64,000 nucleotides of DNA from an uncultured Colwellia sp. (lineage in GTDB: Bacteria > Pseudomonadota > Gammaproteobacteria > Enterobacterales > Alteromonadaceae): the NCBI GenBank assembly GCA_913058395.1, contig CAJXQI010000020.1:31254-95253 (forward strand), read 5' to 3'. The position numbers and the translations under genes were made by a program. Positions 8,689-18,121 of this stretch are shown here, piece by piece. Each line of letters begins with the position of its first letter. The stretch's first letter is position 1. The notes below the pieces were generated by a model that was given only the letters and a program-made list of their open reading frames with translations, did no database searches and had not been told where the DNA came from.

Positions 8689-10725
8689 ATGAAAAAAAAT
8701 ACTATTAACATGGCGGCACTCACTACCTTAGCATTTGCTAGTGTCGGTAATGCTGCAACGAGTGCAGAGCCAAGCGTATTAGATGTTAATGCGTTAACTG
8801 AGTTTAATCAAATTCATGATTTTGTCGTATCACCGCAAGGTGACAGCTTCATTTATCGTTTGAAAAAAGGCATACGTTCAGGTGATAACCATCTGTACAT
8901 GCAAAATGTTAATTCAAAGCAAGCGCAGCAACTTACCAGCAATAAAAGTGGTGAAAGCAATGTTGTATATGCACAAAATGGTAAAAGCATTTATTTTCTT
9001 TCTTCGCGTAGTGGCAGTTCACAAATATGGCAATTGCCACTAACAGGCGGTGAAGCTCAACAAGTTTCGGCGTTGCCACTTGATATCAATGGTTTTCAAA
9101 TGTCTGTTGACGGCAAACGTTTTGCTGTTGAATTAACTGTTATGCCTGGTTGTAAAACACTGCAATGTACGCTTGATGCCAAAGCTGTTGATGCTAAGAA
9201 AAAACACAACGTTAGAGTGTATGACCAATTGATGGTTCGCCATTGGGATACATGGAATACCGCATATAAGTCACATTTATTTGTTGCAGACAAAGCTGAA
9301 TCAGGTGCATTTACACAAGCTACAGACTTAATGCCAACTTGGCAGGGGGATATTGCTGGCGCAGGTGAAGTGAGTTTTCATCCAAATGGCAAAACCTTAA
9401 GCTTTTCTGCAAAATTACCAAGTAAAGAACAAGCATGGAATACCAATTTCGATATTTTTGAAGTGAATTTAAACACTAAAAAATTAACTAATATTACCGC
9501 TGAAAATACCGCATGGGATGCAAAACCTGTTTATTCACCGAATGGTCGTTACTTGGCTTATAAGGCGATGTCAGTACCAGGTTATGAGTCAGACAAGTTT
9601 ACTGTTATGATCCGTGATAGTAAAACCGGCAAAACGCGTGCAGTAGCAAAGCAATGGGATCGTTCTGTTAGTGAATTAGTATTCGCTAACGATAATCGAA
9701 CATTGTACGTAACGGCTAATGATGTTGGTCAAAAAAGCATTTTCGAAATAAACCCTGAATTCGGCGATGTGCGTCGTGTTTATAATGATGGCACAGCTGG
9801 CAAAATTGCGGTAACAGCAGATAAAATATTCTTTACTCGTCATGCCCTTGATGCACCAACCGATATTTTTTCCATTGACCGAGATGGTTATCAATTAAAG
9901 CAACTTACAACTGTTAATGCAGATAAATTAAGCAACATAACATTGGCTGAATTTGAACAGTTTAGCTTTAAAGGTTGGAATGATGAAGACGTATATGGTT
10001 ATTGGTTAAAACCTGCTAATTACCAAATGGGCAATAAATATCCAATTGCCTTTTTAGTACATGGTGGCCCGCAAGGCAGCTTTGGTAATATGTTTCATTA
10101 CCGTTGGAATGCTCAACTTTGGGCTGCACAAGGCTATGCTGTTGTGATGATAGACTTTCATGGCTCTATTGGTTACGGTCAAGATTTTACCGATGCAATA
10201 GCGCGTGACTGGGGCGGTAAGCCGCTAGAAGACTTACAAAAAGGTTTTGCGGATATCACTAAAAAGCAACCTTGGATGGATGCAAATAATGCTTGTGCGT
10301 TAGGTGCTTCATACGGTGGTTACATGATGAACTGGATCCAAGGTAATTGGGCTGATGGTTTTAATTGTATTGTTAATCATGCCGGTTTATACGATATGCC
10401 AAGTTTTTATGGTTCAACAGAAGAGCTATGGTTTCCTGAACATGATATGGGTGGACCAGTTTGGGAAGGTAGCGAAGACTACAATAAATACAACCCTGCA
10501 GCGTTAGTTAAAAACTGGAAAACACCGATGTTAGTGATTCAAGGTGAGCTAGATTACCGTGTGCCTTACGCACAAAGCTTGGGGGCATTTACAGCGCTAC
10601 AGCGCCAAGATATTCCTAGTCGATTAGTGATGTTTCCAGACGAAGATCATCATATTCGTAATCCTGATAACCTGAAAGTATGGTATCAAGAAGTCTTTAA
10701 TTGGATGAAAAAATATACTAATTAG
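8689..10725 (+). CDS. Secreted S9 family serine peptidase
   Basis: Exported prolyl-oligopeptidase-type peptidase (S9C, dipeptidyl/acylaminoacyl-peptidase-like), probably cutting short peptides in the periplasm. A signal peptide (MKKNTINMAALTTLAF, cleavage near GNAAT) is followed by a beta-propeller region to about residue 420, including a WDAKPVYSPNGRYLAY blade, and an alpha/beta-hydrolase domain. The catalytic triad is visible: Ser541 in GASYGGYM, Asp622 in GELDYRV and His654 in DEDHH. A Cys pair at PGCKTLQCT may form a disulfide. It is a single-gene unit between two terminators. The exact cleavage preference cannot be read from sequence. Confidence 0.92.
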   Translation: MKKNTINMAALTTLAFASVGNAATSAEPSVLDVNALTEFNQIHDFVVSPQGDSFIYRLKKGIRSGDNHLYMQNVNSKQAQQLTSNKSGESNVVYAQNGKSIYFLSSRSGSSQIWQLPLTGGEAQQVSALPLDINGFQMSVDGKRFAVELTVMPGCKTLQCTLDAKAVDAKKKHNVRVYDQLMVRHWDTWNTAYKSHLFVADKAESGAFTQATDLMPTWQGDIAGAGEVSFHPNGKTLSFSAKLPSKEQAWNTNFDIFEVNLNTKKLTNITAENTAWDAKPVYSPNGRYLAYKAMSVPGYESDKFTVMIRDSKTGKTRAVAKQWDRSVSELVFANDNRTLYVTANDVGQKSIFEINPEFGDVRRVYNDGTAGKIAVTADKIFFTRHALDAPTDIFSIDRDGYQLKQLTTVNADKLSNITLAEFEQFSFKGWNDEDVYGYWLKPANYQMGNKYPIAFLVHGGPQGSFGNMFHYRWNAQLWAAQGYAVVMIDFHGSIGYGQDFTDAIARDWGGKPLEDLQKGFADITKKQPWMDANNACALGASYGGYMMNWIQGNWADGFNCIVNHAGLYDMPSFYGSTEELWFPEHDMGGPVWEGSEDYNKYNPAALVKNWKTPMLVIQGELDYRVPYAQSLGAFTALQRQDIPSRLVMFPDEDHHIRNPDNLKVWYQEVFNWMKKYTN

Positions 10726-10760
10726 GTTTGCTAGCTAGTTAAATTATTAAGTGTATTAAT

Positions 10761-10797
10761 AAAAACGGTAATTCAAGTAGTTGAATTACCGTTTTTT
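10761..10797 (+). terminator. Intrinsic terminator after S9 peptidase
   Basis: A 16-bp stem (AAAAACGGTAATTCAA and complement, short loop) ends in a T-run, 36 bases after the peptidase stop codon. Confidence 0.93.
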
Positions 10798-10861
10798 TAT
10801 ATGTTTTTATCAATTAGGTCTACACTAAATATAACATCAAAAAAAGTTGTAGAAAGTTAGC

Positions 10862-11086
10862 ATGGAAGAAAATAAACCTGACGAAAGTCGCGAAACGGAA
10901 GATCGCCTAGTCACCATTTTATACTATAACGATATTTCGCTTGAGCTGATGCACGAAGTACAATTATTGCCGCAGAACAAACATGGTCGAGTGATCATTC
11001 CTGAAAGTTTTAAAGTTGATAAATCCATTGTCGCTGTCTGTGATGGTAGGGTAGAAATTTTAAATAGAATTGGTGATAGGGTTTAG
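10862..11086 (+). CDS. Small conserved protein, TIGR02922-like
   Basis: A 74-residue protein with an acidic N-terminus, then LVTILYYNDISLELMHEV, a GRVIIPESFK segment and a conserved-looking end VEILNRIGDRV. The pattern matches my memory of the TIGR02922 family of small uncharacterised proteins in Colwellia, Shewanella and vibrios; this assignment is from memory. AGAAAGTTAGC precedes the ATG. It lies alone upstream of rmuC. No signal peptide or membrane segment is present, so it should be cytosolic. Function is unknown. Confidence 0.7.
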   Translation: MEENKPDESRETEDRLVTILYYNDISLELMHEVQLLPQNKHGRVIIPESFKVDKSIVAVCDGRVEILNRIGDRV

Positions 11087-11210
11087 AACTCAATTCCAAG
11101 CACGGCACTTTAGTTGCCACACAGACGCTAAATTAATTTTCTTAAACTATTAACCTTATAGCGTTATTATGCTCTAATAACTGTTAATATTTACAGTGCT
11201 TGGCGTTTTC

Positions 11211-12653
11211 ATGAATTCAACTTTTCCCCTAACTTGGTTAACTTTAGAAAATACGCCGCTGTTAGTCGCGGTATCTTTAGCCGTAATGTTTTTTCTGATT
11301 TTTTTCATGTTTTTTTTCTATCGAAAGCTAACTAATAGCGAAAAAGTGGTAATTGCGCAGCAAGAACTTTTGCAACAATTGCTAGAAAAGGTAAACCTTA
11401 GTTACGAAGTCAATGCCAGTCAGCAGCAACAATTACAGCAGCAGCTTAATCTTAATCATCAAAATTTAGCCAGCCAACAAAGTGAATTGAAAAGCTATTT
11501 TGAGCAACAAATTGCTGACTTTAAATTAAAGCTGTTACGTCAACTTGGCGAGCAAGCAGAAAAACAAACTCAGTTGTTACATCGTAATAGTGAGCAACTT
11601 AAAGAAACATTGCATGAACATCATGCAAGCTTTAACAGTAATCAGGTAAAATCATTAGAGCAAATGATTAATCAGCTTGCGAATATGACTAAGCTAGGCC
11701 GTGAAGAAATGGCTAAGTCATTATATTTAGCAAGTGAACAAATGACACTGCGCATTAATGAACTGACGACATCGACTGATAACCGTTTAAAAGATATTAG
11801 CGGACAAGTTGAAAAACGCTTAGCTGACGGTTTTGAAAAAACCACTAAAACTTTTAATGATATTTTACAACGCTTAGCGCTGATTGATGATGCACAGAAG
11901 AAAATTACAGAGCTTTCTACCAACGTGGTCAGTTTACAAGAAGTACTTTCTGATAAACGCTCACGTGGTGCATTTGGTGAAGTGCAGTTGAACTCTTTAA
12001 TTCGCAATGTTTTACCTGAACAACATTTTGCTATTCAACATACACTTTCTAACGGGAAAATTGCTGACTGTATTTTATTCTTACCTGAGCCTACCGGTAA
12101 TGTCGTGGTTGATTCAAAATTCCCATTAGAAAACTATAAAAAAATGGCTGATAACAGCTTAGGTGAACTTGAACGTAAAGCTTCAGAGCGGCAGTTTAAA
12201 GTTGACATTAAAAAGCACATTAATGACATCAGCGGTAAGTATCTTATTGAAAAAGAAACCGCAGACGGTGCCATCATGTTTATTCCCGCGGAAGCTATTT
12301 TTGCCGAAATACATGCTCACCACGCTGACTTGGTTGAGTATGCAAATAAGAAACGTGTTTGGTTAGCATCGCCAACCACCTTAATGGCCATTTTAACCAC
12401 TGCTCGTTCAGTGCTAAAAGATGAAGCTACTCGCAAACAAATTCATGTCATTCAAGCGCACTTATCACACCTTTCAGCTGACTTTTCTCGCTTTAAAGGC
12501 CGTTTTGCAAACCTTGCAAAACATATTGATCAAGCCGCAAGTGATGTAAAACAAATTCATACTTCTGCAGATAAAATCAGTAGTCGCTTTGAGAAAATAG
12601 AACAGGTTGAATTGCAACAAGAAGATAAGCCTGTTGCACTACCGGTTGAATAA
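11211..12653 (+). CDS. rmuC: DNA recombination protein RmuC
   Basis: RmuC-family protein, linked to limiting inversions and recombination at short repeats, with a predicted nuclease-like fold. An N-terminal membrane helix (about 12-33) is followed by a long Gln-rich coiled coil (about 40-230) and the conserved RmuC domain, with KIADCILFLPEP, VVVDSKFPLENY and FIPAEAIFAEI blocks. I prefer the ATG at 11211 over a GTG five codons upstream. The 480 residues match E. coli RmuC. The last ~15 residues are a variable acidic tail. Confidence 0.93.
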   Translation: MNSTFPLTWLTLENTPLLVAVSLAVMFFLIFFMFFFYRKLTNSEKVVIAQQELLQQLLEKVNLSYEVNASQQQQLQQQLNLNHQNLASQQSELKSYFEQQIADFKLKLLRQLGEQAEKQTQLLHRNSEQLKETLHEHHASFNSNQVKSLEQMINQLANMTKLGREEMAKSLYLASEQMTLRINELTTSTDNRLKDISGQVEKRLADGFEKTTKTFNDILQRLALIDDAQKKITELSTNVVSLQEVLSDKRSRGAFGEVQLNSLIRNVLPEQHFAIQHTLSNGKIADCILFLPEPTGNVVVDSKFPLENYKKMADNSLGELERKASERQFKVDIKKHINDISGKYLIEKETADGAIMFIPAEAIFAEIHAHHADLVEYANKKRVWLASPTTLMAILTTARSVLKDEATRKQIHVIQAHLSHLSADFSRFKGRFANLAKHIDQAASDVKQIHTSADKISSRFEKIEQVELQQEDKPVALPVE

Positions 12654-12790
12654 AGATTATTTGAATATTTCAAATGATTGAAAAATCGAGGTTGACTAAA
12701 ACTTCGTAGGTTGATGACACAACTGCTTTAAATACACATTTACTTTGATGTAAGACATTGTCGATTGAAGGAAATTACATTATTCTCCGT

Positions 12791-12811
12791 AATATCAGTA
12801 CCTTTGATATT
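12791..12811. other. Short inverted repeat upstream of diguanylate cyclase gene
   Basis: AATATCA, seven intervening bases, then TGATATT, a perfect 7-bp inverted repeat in the 204-bp gap between rmuC and the cyclase gene and about 46 bases before its start. It could be an operator for a dimeric regulator; there is no T-run, so it is not a terminator. Confidence 0.35.
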
Positions 12812-12857
12812 ATCGGTGCGTAGATCTGTTTTTTGCCTCTAACTTTGGAGTTTATGC

Positions 12858-14048
12858 TTGTTACCGTACTTTAGCAGTATAAAGAAGAGTCTTATTAGCC
12901 TATTAGGCTTTCTTATTTTGTTTCTGTTGATTAACGAATTTCAAAGCGTTTGGTCAGCAAAAATTACTTTGATAGAGCAAGTTCTTTATGGCTTACTTGT
13001 CGCAACTGCCGTTCTTGCAAGTTATTTCAATCGTAGCCGTTTAGCCTTAAGCGCTACATTATTTCTGTTGTTTTATCTTAATCTTTCCAGCACCTTACCT
13101 TGGAATGAGTGGCTGTTGGCTCAAAGCGATTGGCTGATCTTATTTTTAGCTAGTGTGCTCGCGGTACTAAGCTTGGTGAAAGATAGGGGCTTGCTATCTA
13201 TCCATGGCTTATATCGCTTGTTGCTATTATCGGCTGTTGGCCTTATTTGTTATTACTGGTTGAATAGTCAAACTGATGTGCAGGCAACGTTGGCGAGCTT
13301 TCCTATATTAGCTGACTATCTCAAGTACGTAAGTATCGAGCTACCATTATTGTGTTGTGCTGCATTGTTGCTATGGCAAACTTTACGTGAAAAAAGCTTA
13401 GTGACTACAGCATTATTGAGTAGTTTTGCTGTTTGGTTAGGCCATTATTATCAGGTTATAGATTTACCGTGGAGTGTTTTACTGACGTTAATAACCTTCC
13501 ACTACTTGTTGGTTGTTCTTGTCGACTCATATTTCTTTGCTTATCGAGACGAGTTAACTGGTTTACCATCACGTAGGGCGCTGAACCAATTGGCTTTAGC
13601 ACTAGGTAGAAAATACACGCTAGCAATGCTTGATATTGACCACTTTAAAAAGTTTAACGACACTTATGGTCATGATATTGGCGACCAAGTGCTAAAGCTT
13701 GTAGCGAGTAAATTGGCACAAGTAAAAGGTGGAGGGAAAGTTTTCCGTTATGGCGGTGAAGAATTCACTATTATCTTTTCCGGAAAATCACCTGAGCAAG
13801 CTTTACCTTTATTAGAAGCGGTTAGACAAGCTGTTCAAGACTACAAAGTTGTTATTAGACAAGCGCAGCGTAAAACTAAAAAATCAAGAACAGGCAAGAA
13901 TACTAGTAATGTGAAAACTGTTAGTGTCACTATTTCTATTGGTGTCGCTGCCAGAGTCGACAAGCTCAACTTTGAGCAAACTTTAAAGCAAGCGGATCAA
14001 GCATTATATCGGGCAAAAAAATCAGGCCGTAATAACGTTTCTCAATAG
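12858..14048 (+). CDS. Membrane-bound diguanylate cyclase (GGDEF)
   Basis: Makes the second messenger c-di-GMP from two GTP. The first ~230 residues form about seven or eight hydrophobic helices that act as an unidentified membrane sensor. The C-terminal GGDEF domain starts at DELTGLPSRRA and has an intact active loop GGEEF at 299-303, so it should be active. The RxxD inhibitory site normally five residues before the loop is missing (VKGGGKVF is there instead). Translation appears to begin at a TTG: GGAG lies seven bases upstream, and the nearby ATG at 12854 opens another frame that stops after six codons. Confidence 0.9.
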   Translation: MLPYFSSIKKSLISLLGFLILFLLINEFQSVWSAKITLIEQVLYGLLVATAVLASYFNRSRLALSATLFLLFYLNLSSTLPWNEWLLAQSDWLILFLASVLAVLSLVKDRGLLSIHGLYRLLLLSAVGLICYYWLNSQTDVQATLASFPILADYLKYVSIELPLLCCAALLLWQTLREKSLVTTALLSSFAVWLGHYYQVIDLPWSVLLTLITFHYLLVVLVDSYFFAYRDELTGLPSRRALNQLALALGRKYTLAMLDIDHFKKFNDTYGHDIGDQVLKLVASKLAQVKGGGKVFRYGGEEFTIIFSGKSPEQALPLLEAVRQAVQDYKVVIRQAQRKTKKSRTGKNTSNVKTVSVTISIGVAARVDKLNFEQTLKQADQALYRAKKSGRNNVSQ

Positions 14049-14070
14049 CGAGCTAAAAATTAGCCAACAA

Positions 14071-14099
14071 AAAAGCCAATGATGAAGGTCATTGGCTTT
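14071..14099. terminator. Bidirectional terminator
   Basis: A hairpin with arms AAAAGCCAATGA and complement is flanked by A-rich and T-rich bases. It lies between the convergent cyclase and NSS transporter genes and shares its stem end with the terminators at 3252 and 62350. Confidence 0.8.
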
Positions 14100-14130
14100 C
14101 GCTATTAAGCTAACAATATAAATTTTATTG

Positions 14131-15468
14131 TTAGTTTAAAATCGCCACATTAACAAAAACAACAGTTAATAATAATGGACAAACAAAGCGTAAGTAATTG
14201 CCCCACATTGGTAACCATTTTCTGCCATTTTGCAATGAAACATCACGCAATTTGTTACCGCGTTTCCATAACCAGCCAACAACTATAAAGTAAAATAAAC
14301 AACTTAATGGCTGTAAAATAGTGGTCAGTACGCGAATTACCATGCCAAATAGACTATCAAAGAAAGCAATTAAAATCATGCTAGCCGTTAATACAATGGT
14401 AGAGACTAACCAAGTGGCCTTCGAGCGACTAAACGCTTTACCTTCCATAAGGTAAGACACCGGTACTTCGGTTGATGAAATAGTCGATGTTAGGGCGGCA
14501 ATTGATAACAATGAGAAAAAACTAATCGCCACTACTAAGCCAATATTGCCCATAGAATTAAACAACTCAGGCAGTATATTGAAAATTAACTGACCTTCAC
14601 CAATGAGTTTTTCACCTTGAAATACTTGCTGTCCTGCTTCTTGAGCAACATATAGGGCAGGAATAATCAGTAAACCGGCCATAAAGGCAATAAAAGTATC
14701 AAGGGCGGTAATTGAAAGGGCTAACTTACCAATATCACGGTCTTTCTTCATATATGAGCCATATACCATCATTCCGCCAACGCCAATTGATAACGAAAAG
14801 AATGCTTGGCCCATGGCTGAAATAATTAACTCAGGGTTAGTAACCTGAGAAAAGTCAGGTATTAAATAAACCGCTAAACCTTTTTCAGCGCCAGGCTGTT
14901 GCAGTATGTAAGCGATTAAGCCAATAAGCATGATTAATAACACTGGCATTAAACGCGCTGACCATTTTTCAATACCCGCGTTAACACCTTGGTGAATAAT
15001 CCCCGCACCTAATAAAATAAATATCGGGGTAAACATAAGGTTTCGTTGCGTACTTGAGGTTGCCAACCACTGTGAAATATCGTGATGACCTAGCAATTCA
15101 AATAATGGTGATAGGGCGTGAGCGAGCATCCAACCAGCAACTATGGTGTAGAAGCTCAACATCATGATTGCGCCACTTAGTCCGGCTAGACCAGCATATT
15201 TACCCAGTTTAGGCGCCGTATCACGACAGGCGTCTTCTAAAGCAGAAACTGGGTTTTTTTGCGCTTGGTTACCAATATAAACTTCAGCATATAAAGCAGG
15301 TAGTGCTAGCAAAACAGTAACAATGAGATAGACGAATAAAAATGCGCCGCCGCCATTATTTGCTGCTTGTGTTGGAAAACCCCAAATATTACCTAAACCA
15401 ATTGCCGAACCTGCGGCAGCGAGAACAAAACCTATTCTCGAGTGAAACGAATCTCTAATAGTGCTCAT
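14131..15468 (-). CDS. Neurotransmitter:sodium symporter family transporter
   Basis: Sodium-coupled amino-acid transporter of the NSS/SNF family (LeuT fold). The N-terminus carries the hallmark AAAGSAIGLGNIWGFP with the NNGGGAFLF stretch that unwinds in helix 1 and binds sodium and substrate. About 11-12 hydrophobic helices fill the 445 residues, in the range of bacterial members with a short C-terminus. It is a single minus-strand gene. The substrate cannot be assigned. Confidence 0.92.
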   Translation of the reverse strand: MSTIRDSFHSRIGFVLAAAGSAIGLGNIWGFPTQAANNGGGAFLFVYLIVTVLLALPALYAEVYIGNQAQKNPVSALEDACRDTAPKLGKYAGLAGLSGAIMMLSFYTIVAGWMLAHALSPLFELLGHHDISQWLATSSTQRNLMFTPIFILLGAGIIHQGVNAGIEKWSARLMPVLLIMLIGLIAYILQQPGAEKGLAVYLIPDFSQVTNPELIISAMGQAFFSLSIGVGGMMVYGSYMKKDRDIGKLALSITALDTFIAFMAGLLIIPALYVAQEAGQQVFQGEKLIGEGQLIFNILPELFNSMGNIGLVVAISFFSLLSIAALTSTISSTEVPVSYLMEGKAFSRSKATWLVSTIVLTASMILIAFFDSLFGMVIRVLTTILQPLSCLFYFIVVGWLWKRGNKLRDVSLQNGRKWLPMWGNYLRFVCPLLLTVVFVNVAILN

Positions 15469-15717
15469 AAATGATTATTATTATTGTTGTAAGTGTTTTG
15501 GTTTGAGCTTACCTAGATAACTGTCGTTAGCAAAGTTTTTTTAACGATTTGTTTCCTTTAACGTTGTTTTTTTGCAAAGGTGGTTAATTATCTTTCATTT
15601 AATACTGTTAAACTACGGCTTGAATTCTTGTGCTTGCGCCCTATATCTCTATTAAATAAAACGCATGCACGAAATTACCGATTTAAATGCGGTGTATTTT
15701 AAATAGTTAAGAGACCT

Positions 15718-16371
15718 ATGTTGCAATATCAAATTATTCCTGTGACACCTTTTCAGCAAAACTGTACTTTGTTTTGGTGTCAGAAAACCAAAGAAGCTGT
15801 GGTTATTGATCCCGGTGGAGATATCGAATTAATTCAAGCTGCCATTAAACAATATGATGTTACGCTAGTGAAGGTGCTATTAACTCACGCACATATTGAC
15901 CATGCGGGTGCAACGCAAAGTGTTGCTGATTTTTATAATGTACCGATTGAAGGTCCGCATCAAGAAGATCAATTTTGGATCGACTTAATTCCACAGCAGA
16001 AATCCCATTTTGGTTTCGAACATGCCGATTCATTTAGCACTGACCGTTGGCTAAACCAAGGCGATAAAGTGTCATTCGGCGCTATTGAACTTGATGTTTA
16101 TTTTTGTCCAGGTCATACACCGGGACATGTGGTGTTTTATCACGCTGATTCAAAGCTGGCACAAGTTGGTGATGTGCTTTTTAAAGGCTCGATTGGTCGT
16201 ACTGATTTCCCTCGTGGAGACCATAAAACGTTAGTTAATTCTATTCGTAATAATCTATTTCCATTAGGTGACGATGTACAATTTATTCCAGGACATGGTC
16301 CTATGAGTACCTTTGGCGCAGAGCGCAGTAGTAACCCTCATGTCAGTGATAGCGCTTTAGGTATGAAATAA
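15718..16371 (+). CDS. MBL-fold hydrolase, YcbL/glyoxalase II-like
   Basis: Cytosolic metallo-beta-lactamase-fold hydrolase of 217 residues. The zinc site is complete: THAHIDHAG (HxHxDH), CPGHTPGH, QVGDVLF (bridging Asp) and PGHGP near the end. It lacks the C-terminal substrate domain of true glyoxalase II and best fits the short YcbL type, which acts on S-lactoylglutathione or similar thioesters. It precedes the ion channel gene by 63 bases on the same strand. Confidence 0.88.
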   Translation: MLQYQIIPVTPFQQNCTLFWCQKTKEAVVIDPGGDIELIQAAIKQYDVTLVKVLLTHAHIDHAGATQSVADFYNVPIEGPHQEDQFWIDLIPQQKSHFGFEHADSFSTDRWLNQGDKVSFGAIELDVYFCPGHTPGHVVFYHADSKLAQVGDVLFKGSIGRTDFPRGDHKTLVNSIRNNLFPLGDDVQFIPGHGPMSTFGAERSSNPHVSDSALGMK

Positions 16372-16434
16372 ATGAGCATTTTATTTACTAATTGCAATAA
16401 CACGTATTACCATTTTAATAAGAGATAATTGAAC

Positions 16435-17271
16435 ATGTCCTCATTTGTTGATCAAGTACAGCATCGATTAAAGAAAGTTGATTCCAGCCCATTGTTTCAA
16501 TGGTCAGTTATTACGGTAATCGTAATGTCTGCATTGTTAATTGGCGCTAAAACCCATGATTTACCAGAACAAGTGGTTAGCCTGCTTAGTTTCTTAGACA
16601 GTGCGATCACTGTCTTTTTTGTTATTGAACTCAGCATACGCTTTATAGCTTACCCAAATAAGAAAACTTTCTTTAAAAGTGGTTGGAATATTTTCGATAC
16701 TATAATCGTTATCGGCAGCCTCATACCTGCCGGCGGCTCAGGTGTATTACTAGCGCGCTTACTCAGAGTATTTAGAGTACTACGTTTAGTTTCAATGGTA
16801 CCTGAATTGCGCTTGCTAATTAATGCCTTGATTAAAGCAATCCCACGTATGGGCTACATTGCATTACTCATGTTTGTTATTTTTTATATTTATGCCGCTG
16901 TTGGTAGTATTTTATTCCATCAAATAAACGAAGTGTTGTGGGGCGACGTTTCAATTTCTATGCTGACATTATTCCGTGTAGCTACCTTTGAAGATTGGAC
17001 CGATGTAATGTACGAAACCATGGCTGTACACCCTATGAGCTGGGTGTATTATCTAACTTTTATATTCCTAACCGCATTTATCTTTTTAAATATGATGGTT
17101 GGTACTATTTTGGAAGTCATGGGGCAAGAACATGAGAATTTCCGCGCCGAAGCCCACGGTGAAAGTGCAGAGGGTGGTGAGCCAGCAAGCCGAGCGCAAA
17201 TTGAAAAGCTTGAGCGAGAACTTAGCGAAATTAAGGCATTGTTAATTGCTAAGCACCCAAGCGAAAAATAA
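16435..17271 (+). CDS. Voltage-gated cation channel, NaChBac-like, acidic filter
   Basis: Six-helix voltage-gated channel subunit expected to form a homotetramer in the inner membrane. S1-S4 span about residues 22-125. S4 is clear as ARLLRVFRVLRLV with Arg every third position. The pore loop carries TLFRVATFEDWTD (filter residues 184-190) in place of the TLESW type of sodium-selective members. A coiled coil follows S6 (IEKLERELSEIKALL), as in NaChBac. I chose the ATG at 16435, with AAGAGA upstream, over a TTG two codons earlier. The extra acidic residues suggest calcium permeation, which is inference. Confidence 0.9.
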   Translation: MSSFVDQVQHRLKKVDSSPLFQWSVITVIVMSALLIGAKTHDLPEQVVSLLSFLDSAITVFFVIELSIRFIAYPNKKTFFKSGWNIFDTIIVIGSLIPAGGSGVLLARLLRVFRVLRLVSMVPELRLLINALIKAIPRMGYIALLMFVIFYIYAAVGSILFHQINEVLWGDVSISMLTLFRVATFEDWTDVMYETMAVHPMSWVYYLTFIFLTAFIFLNMMVGTILEVMGQEHENFRAEAHGESAEGGEPASRAQIEKLERELSEIKALLIAKHPSEK

Positions 17272-17290
17272 ACGTAAATACTTGCAGTTA

Positions 17291-17386
17291 GGCGGCACTA
17301 TTTTGCCGCCTTCCCAATTTAAACGTTAAGTTCTGCAGAGATATCCTACTTATTGTAAAAGCTAATCATTGATTAGCTTTTTTTTT
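17291..17386 (+). terminator. Tandem hairpins ending the channel transcript
   Basis: Two stem-loops follow the channel gene. The first, GGCGGC...GCCGCC at 17291-17310, has only a weak T-tract. The second, AAAAGCTAATCA and complement at 17357-17386, runs into nine or more T residues and is a convincing intrinsic terminator. Confidence 0.8.
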
Positions 17387-17618
17387 GCCTTTTAAACTAC
17401 CATCGCAATGTTTTAGCTACTGGCGAGAGAGTTTAAAAATAAATTTAGGTAACTTTACAGTATTAAATAATCTGATTTTCACGACAAGACCGGCAGAAAG
17501 TAACATAACTTTAGTATCTTTACAGTTCTTTACACTTCAATACATTAAAAGAATTAAAATAGTCTGGTTATTGCATTTAATGAGTCGAACTAACAATGGC
17601 AATATTCAAGGAATAAAA
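17387..17618 (+). other. Intergenic stretch before the 17.6-kb gene
   Basis: These 232 AT-rich bases hold no recognisable gene. The frame of the downstream gene is open back to 17385, but that part lacks protein-like composition and overlaps the preceding terminator. The promoter of the following gene must lie here, although no sigma-70 or sigma-54 consensus is convincing. Confidence 0.4.
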
Positions 17619-18083
17619 ATGAATGTTACAACGATGAATAATCAAACAACCCCAGTAATAAATGCAAAACCTATAGATAAACCCATCGCTTTGGCAACTG
17701 ATACGGCAGCAACTACAAATGTAACGGCAAATGAGAATACAGCGGCATCTACGCAAGCCAATATAAGTAATGAAGGTGCGGTTGCCAGTTATTTGGCAAG
17801 TCTAAATCCGCAGCAACAAGCTGAAGTAGAAGAGTTTATGGCGCAACTTCATCAACAAAAAGCATCAGGATCTTTTGATGCGAAAATATCAGCCTCGCAA
17901 GCGCCAGATAGTATTAATGAACTGTCTTCGATATTAAATGTCTCTACAGAGGACTTATTAAGCCATGTTCCGACTGAAGCTTCACCTGACATTCAACTTG
18001 GAGGTTCTGCACAGTCTGACTCTCCAGCTATAAAAACATATATGGCGGTATCGCAACAAAATCAGACGGCAATGTATGCATAG
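17619..18083 (+). CDS. Uncharacterised Ala/Thr/Gln-rich protein
   Basis: No family is recognised. The ATG at 17619 is chosen because AAGGA stands seven bases upstream; it gives 154 residues. The first ~50 are low-complexity Thr, Ala and Asn, followed by a helical segment (VASYLASLNPQQQAEVEEFMAQL), then a Ser-rich part with NELSSILNVSTEDLLSHV, and a Gln-rich end. There is no signal peptide or membrane helix. The composition resembles the minus-strand protein at 19185-20066, and both flank the regulator gene next to the FlgH/FlgT-like pair. A structural or secreted component is possible but unproven. Confidence 0.6.
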   Translation: MNVTTMNNQTTPVINAKPIDKPIALATDTAATTNVTANENTAASTQANISNEGAVASYLASLNPQQQAEVEEFMAQLHQQKASGSFDAKISASQAPDSINELSSILNVSTEDLLSHVPTEASPDIQLGGSAQSDSPAIKTYMAVSQQNQTAMYA

Positions 18084-18095
18084 CCCTGCAATAAC

Positions 18096-18121
18096 ATAGG
18101 CGGCAATAAGTTGCCGCCTAT
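18096..18121 (+). terminator. Hairpin after 17.6-kb gene
   Basis: A perfect 11-bp GC-rich stem (ATAGGCGGCAA, TAAG loop, complement) begins 13 bases after the stop codon. The T-tract behind it is poor, so it may be a weak terminator or an mRNA-end stabiliser. Confidence 0.6.

Noticed and set aside
17385..17618. Upstream in-frame extension of the 17.6-kb gene
   Set aside because: The extension overlaps a terminator T-run and has no start with a ribosome site; AAGGA precedes the ATG at 17619.
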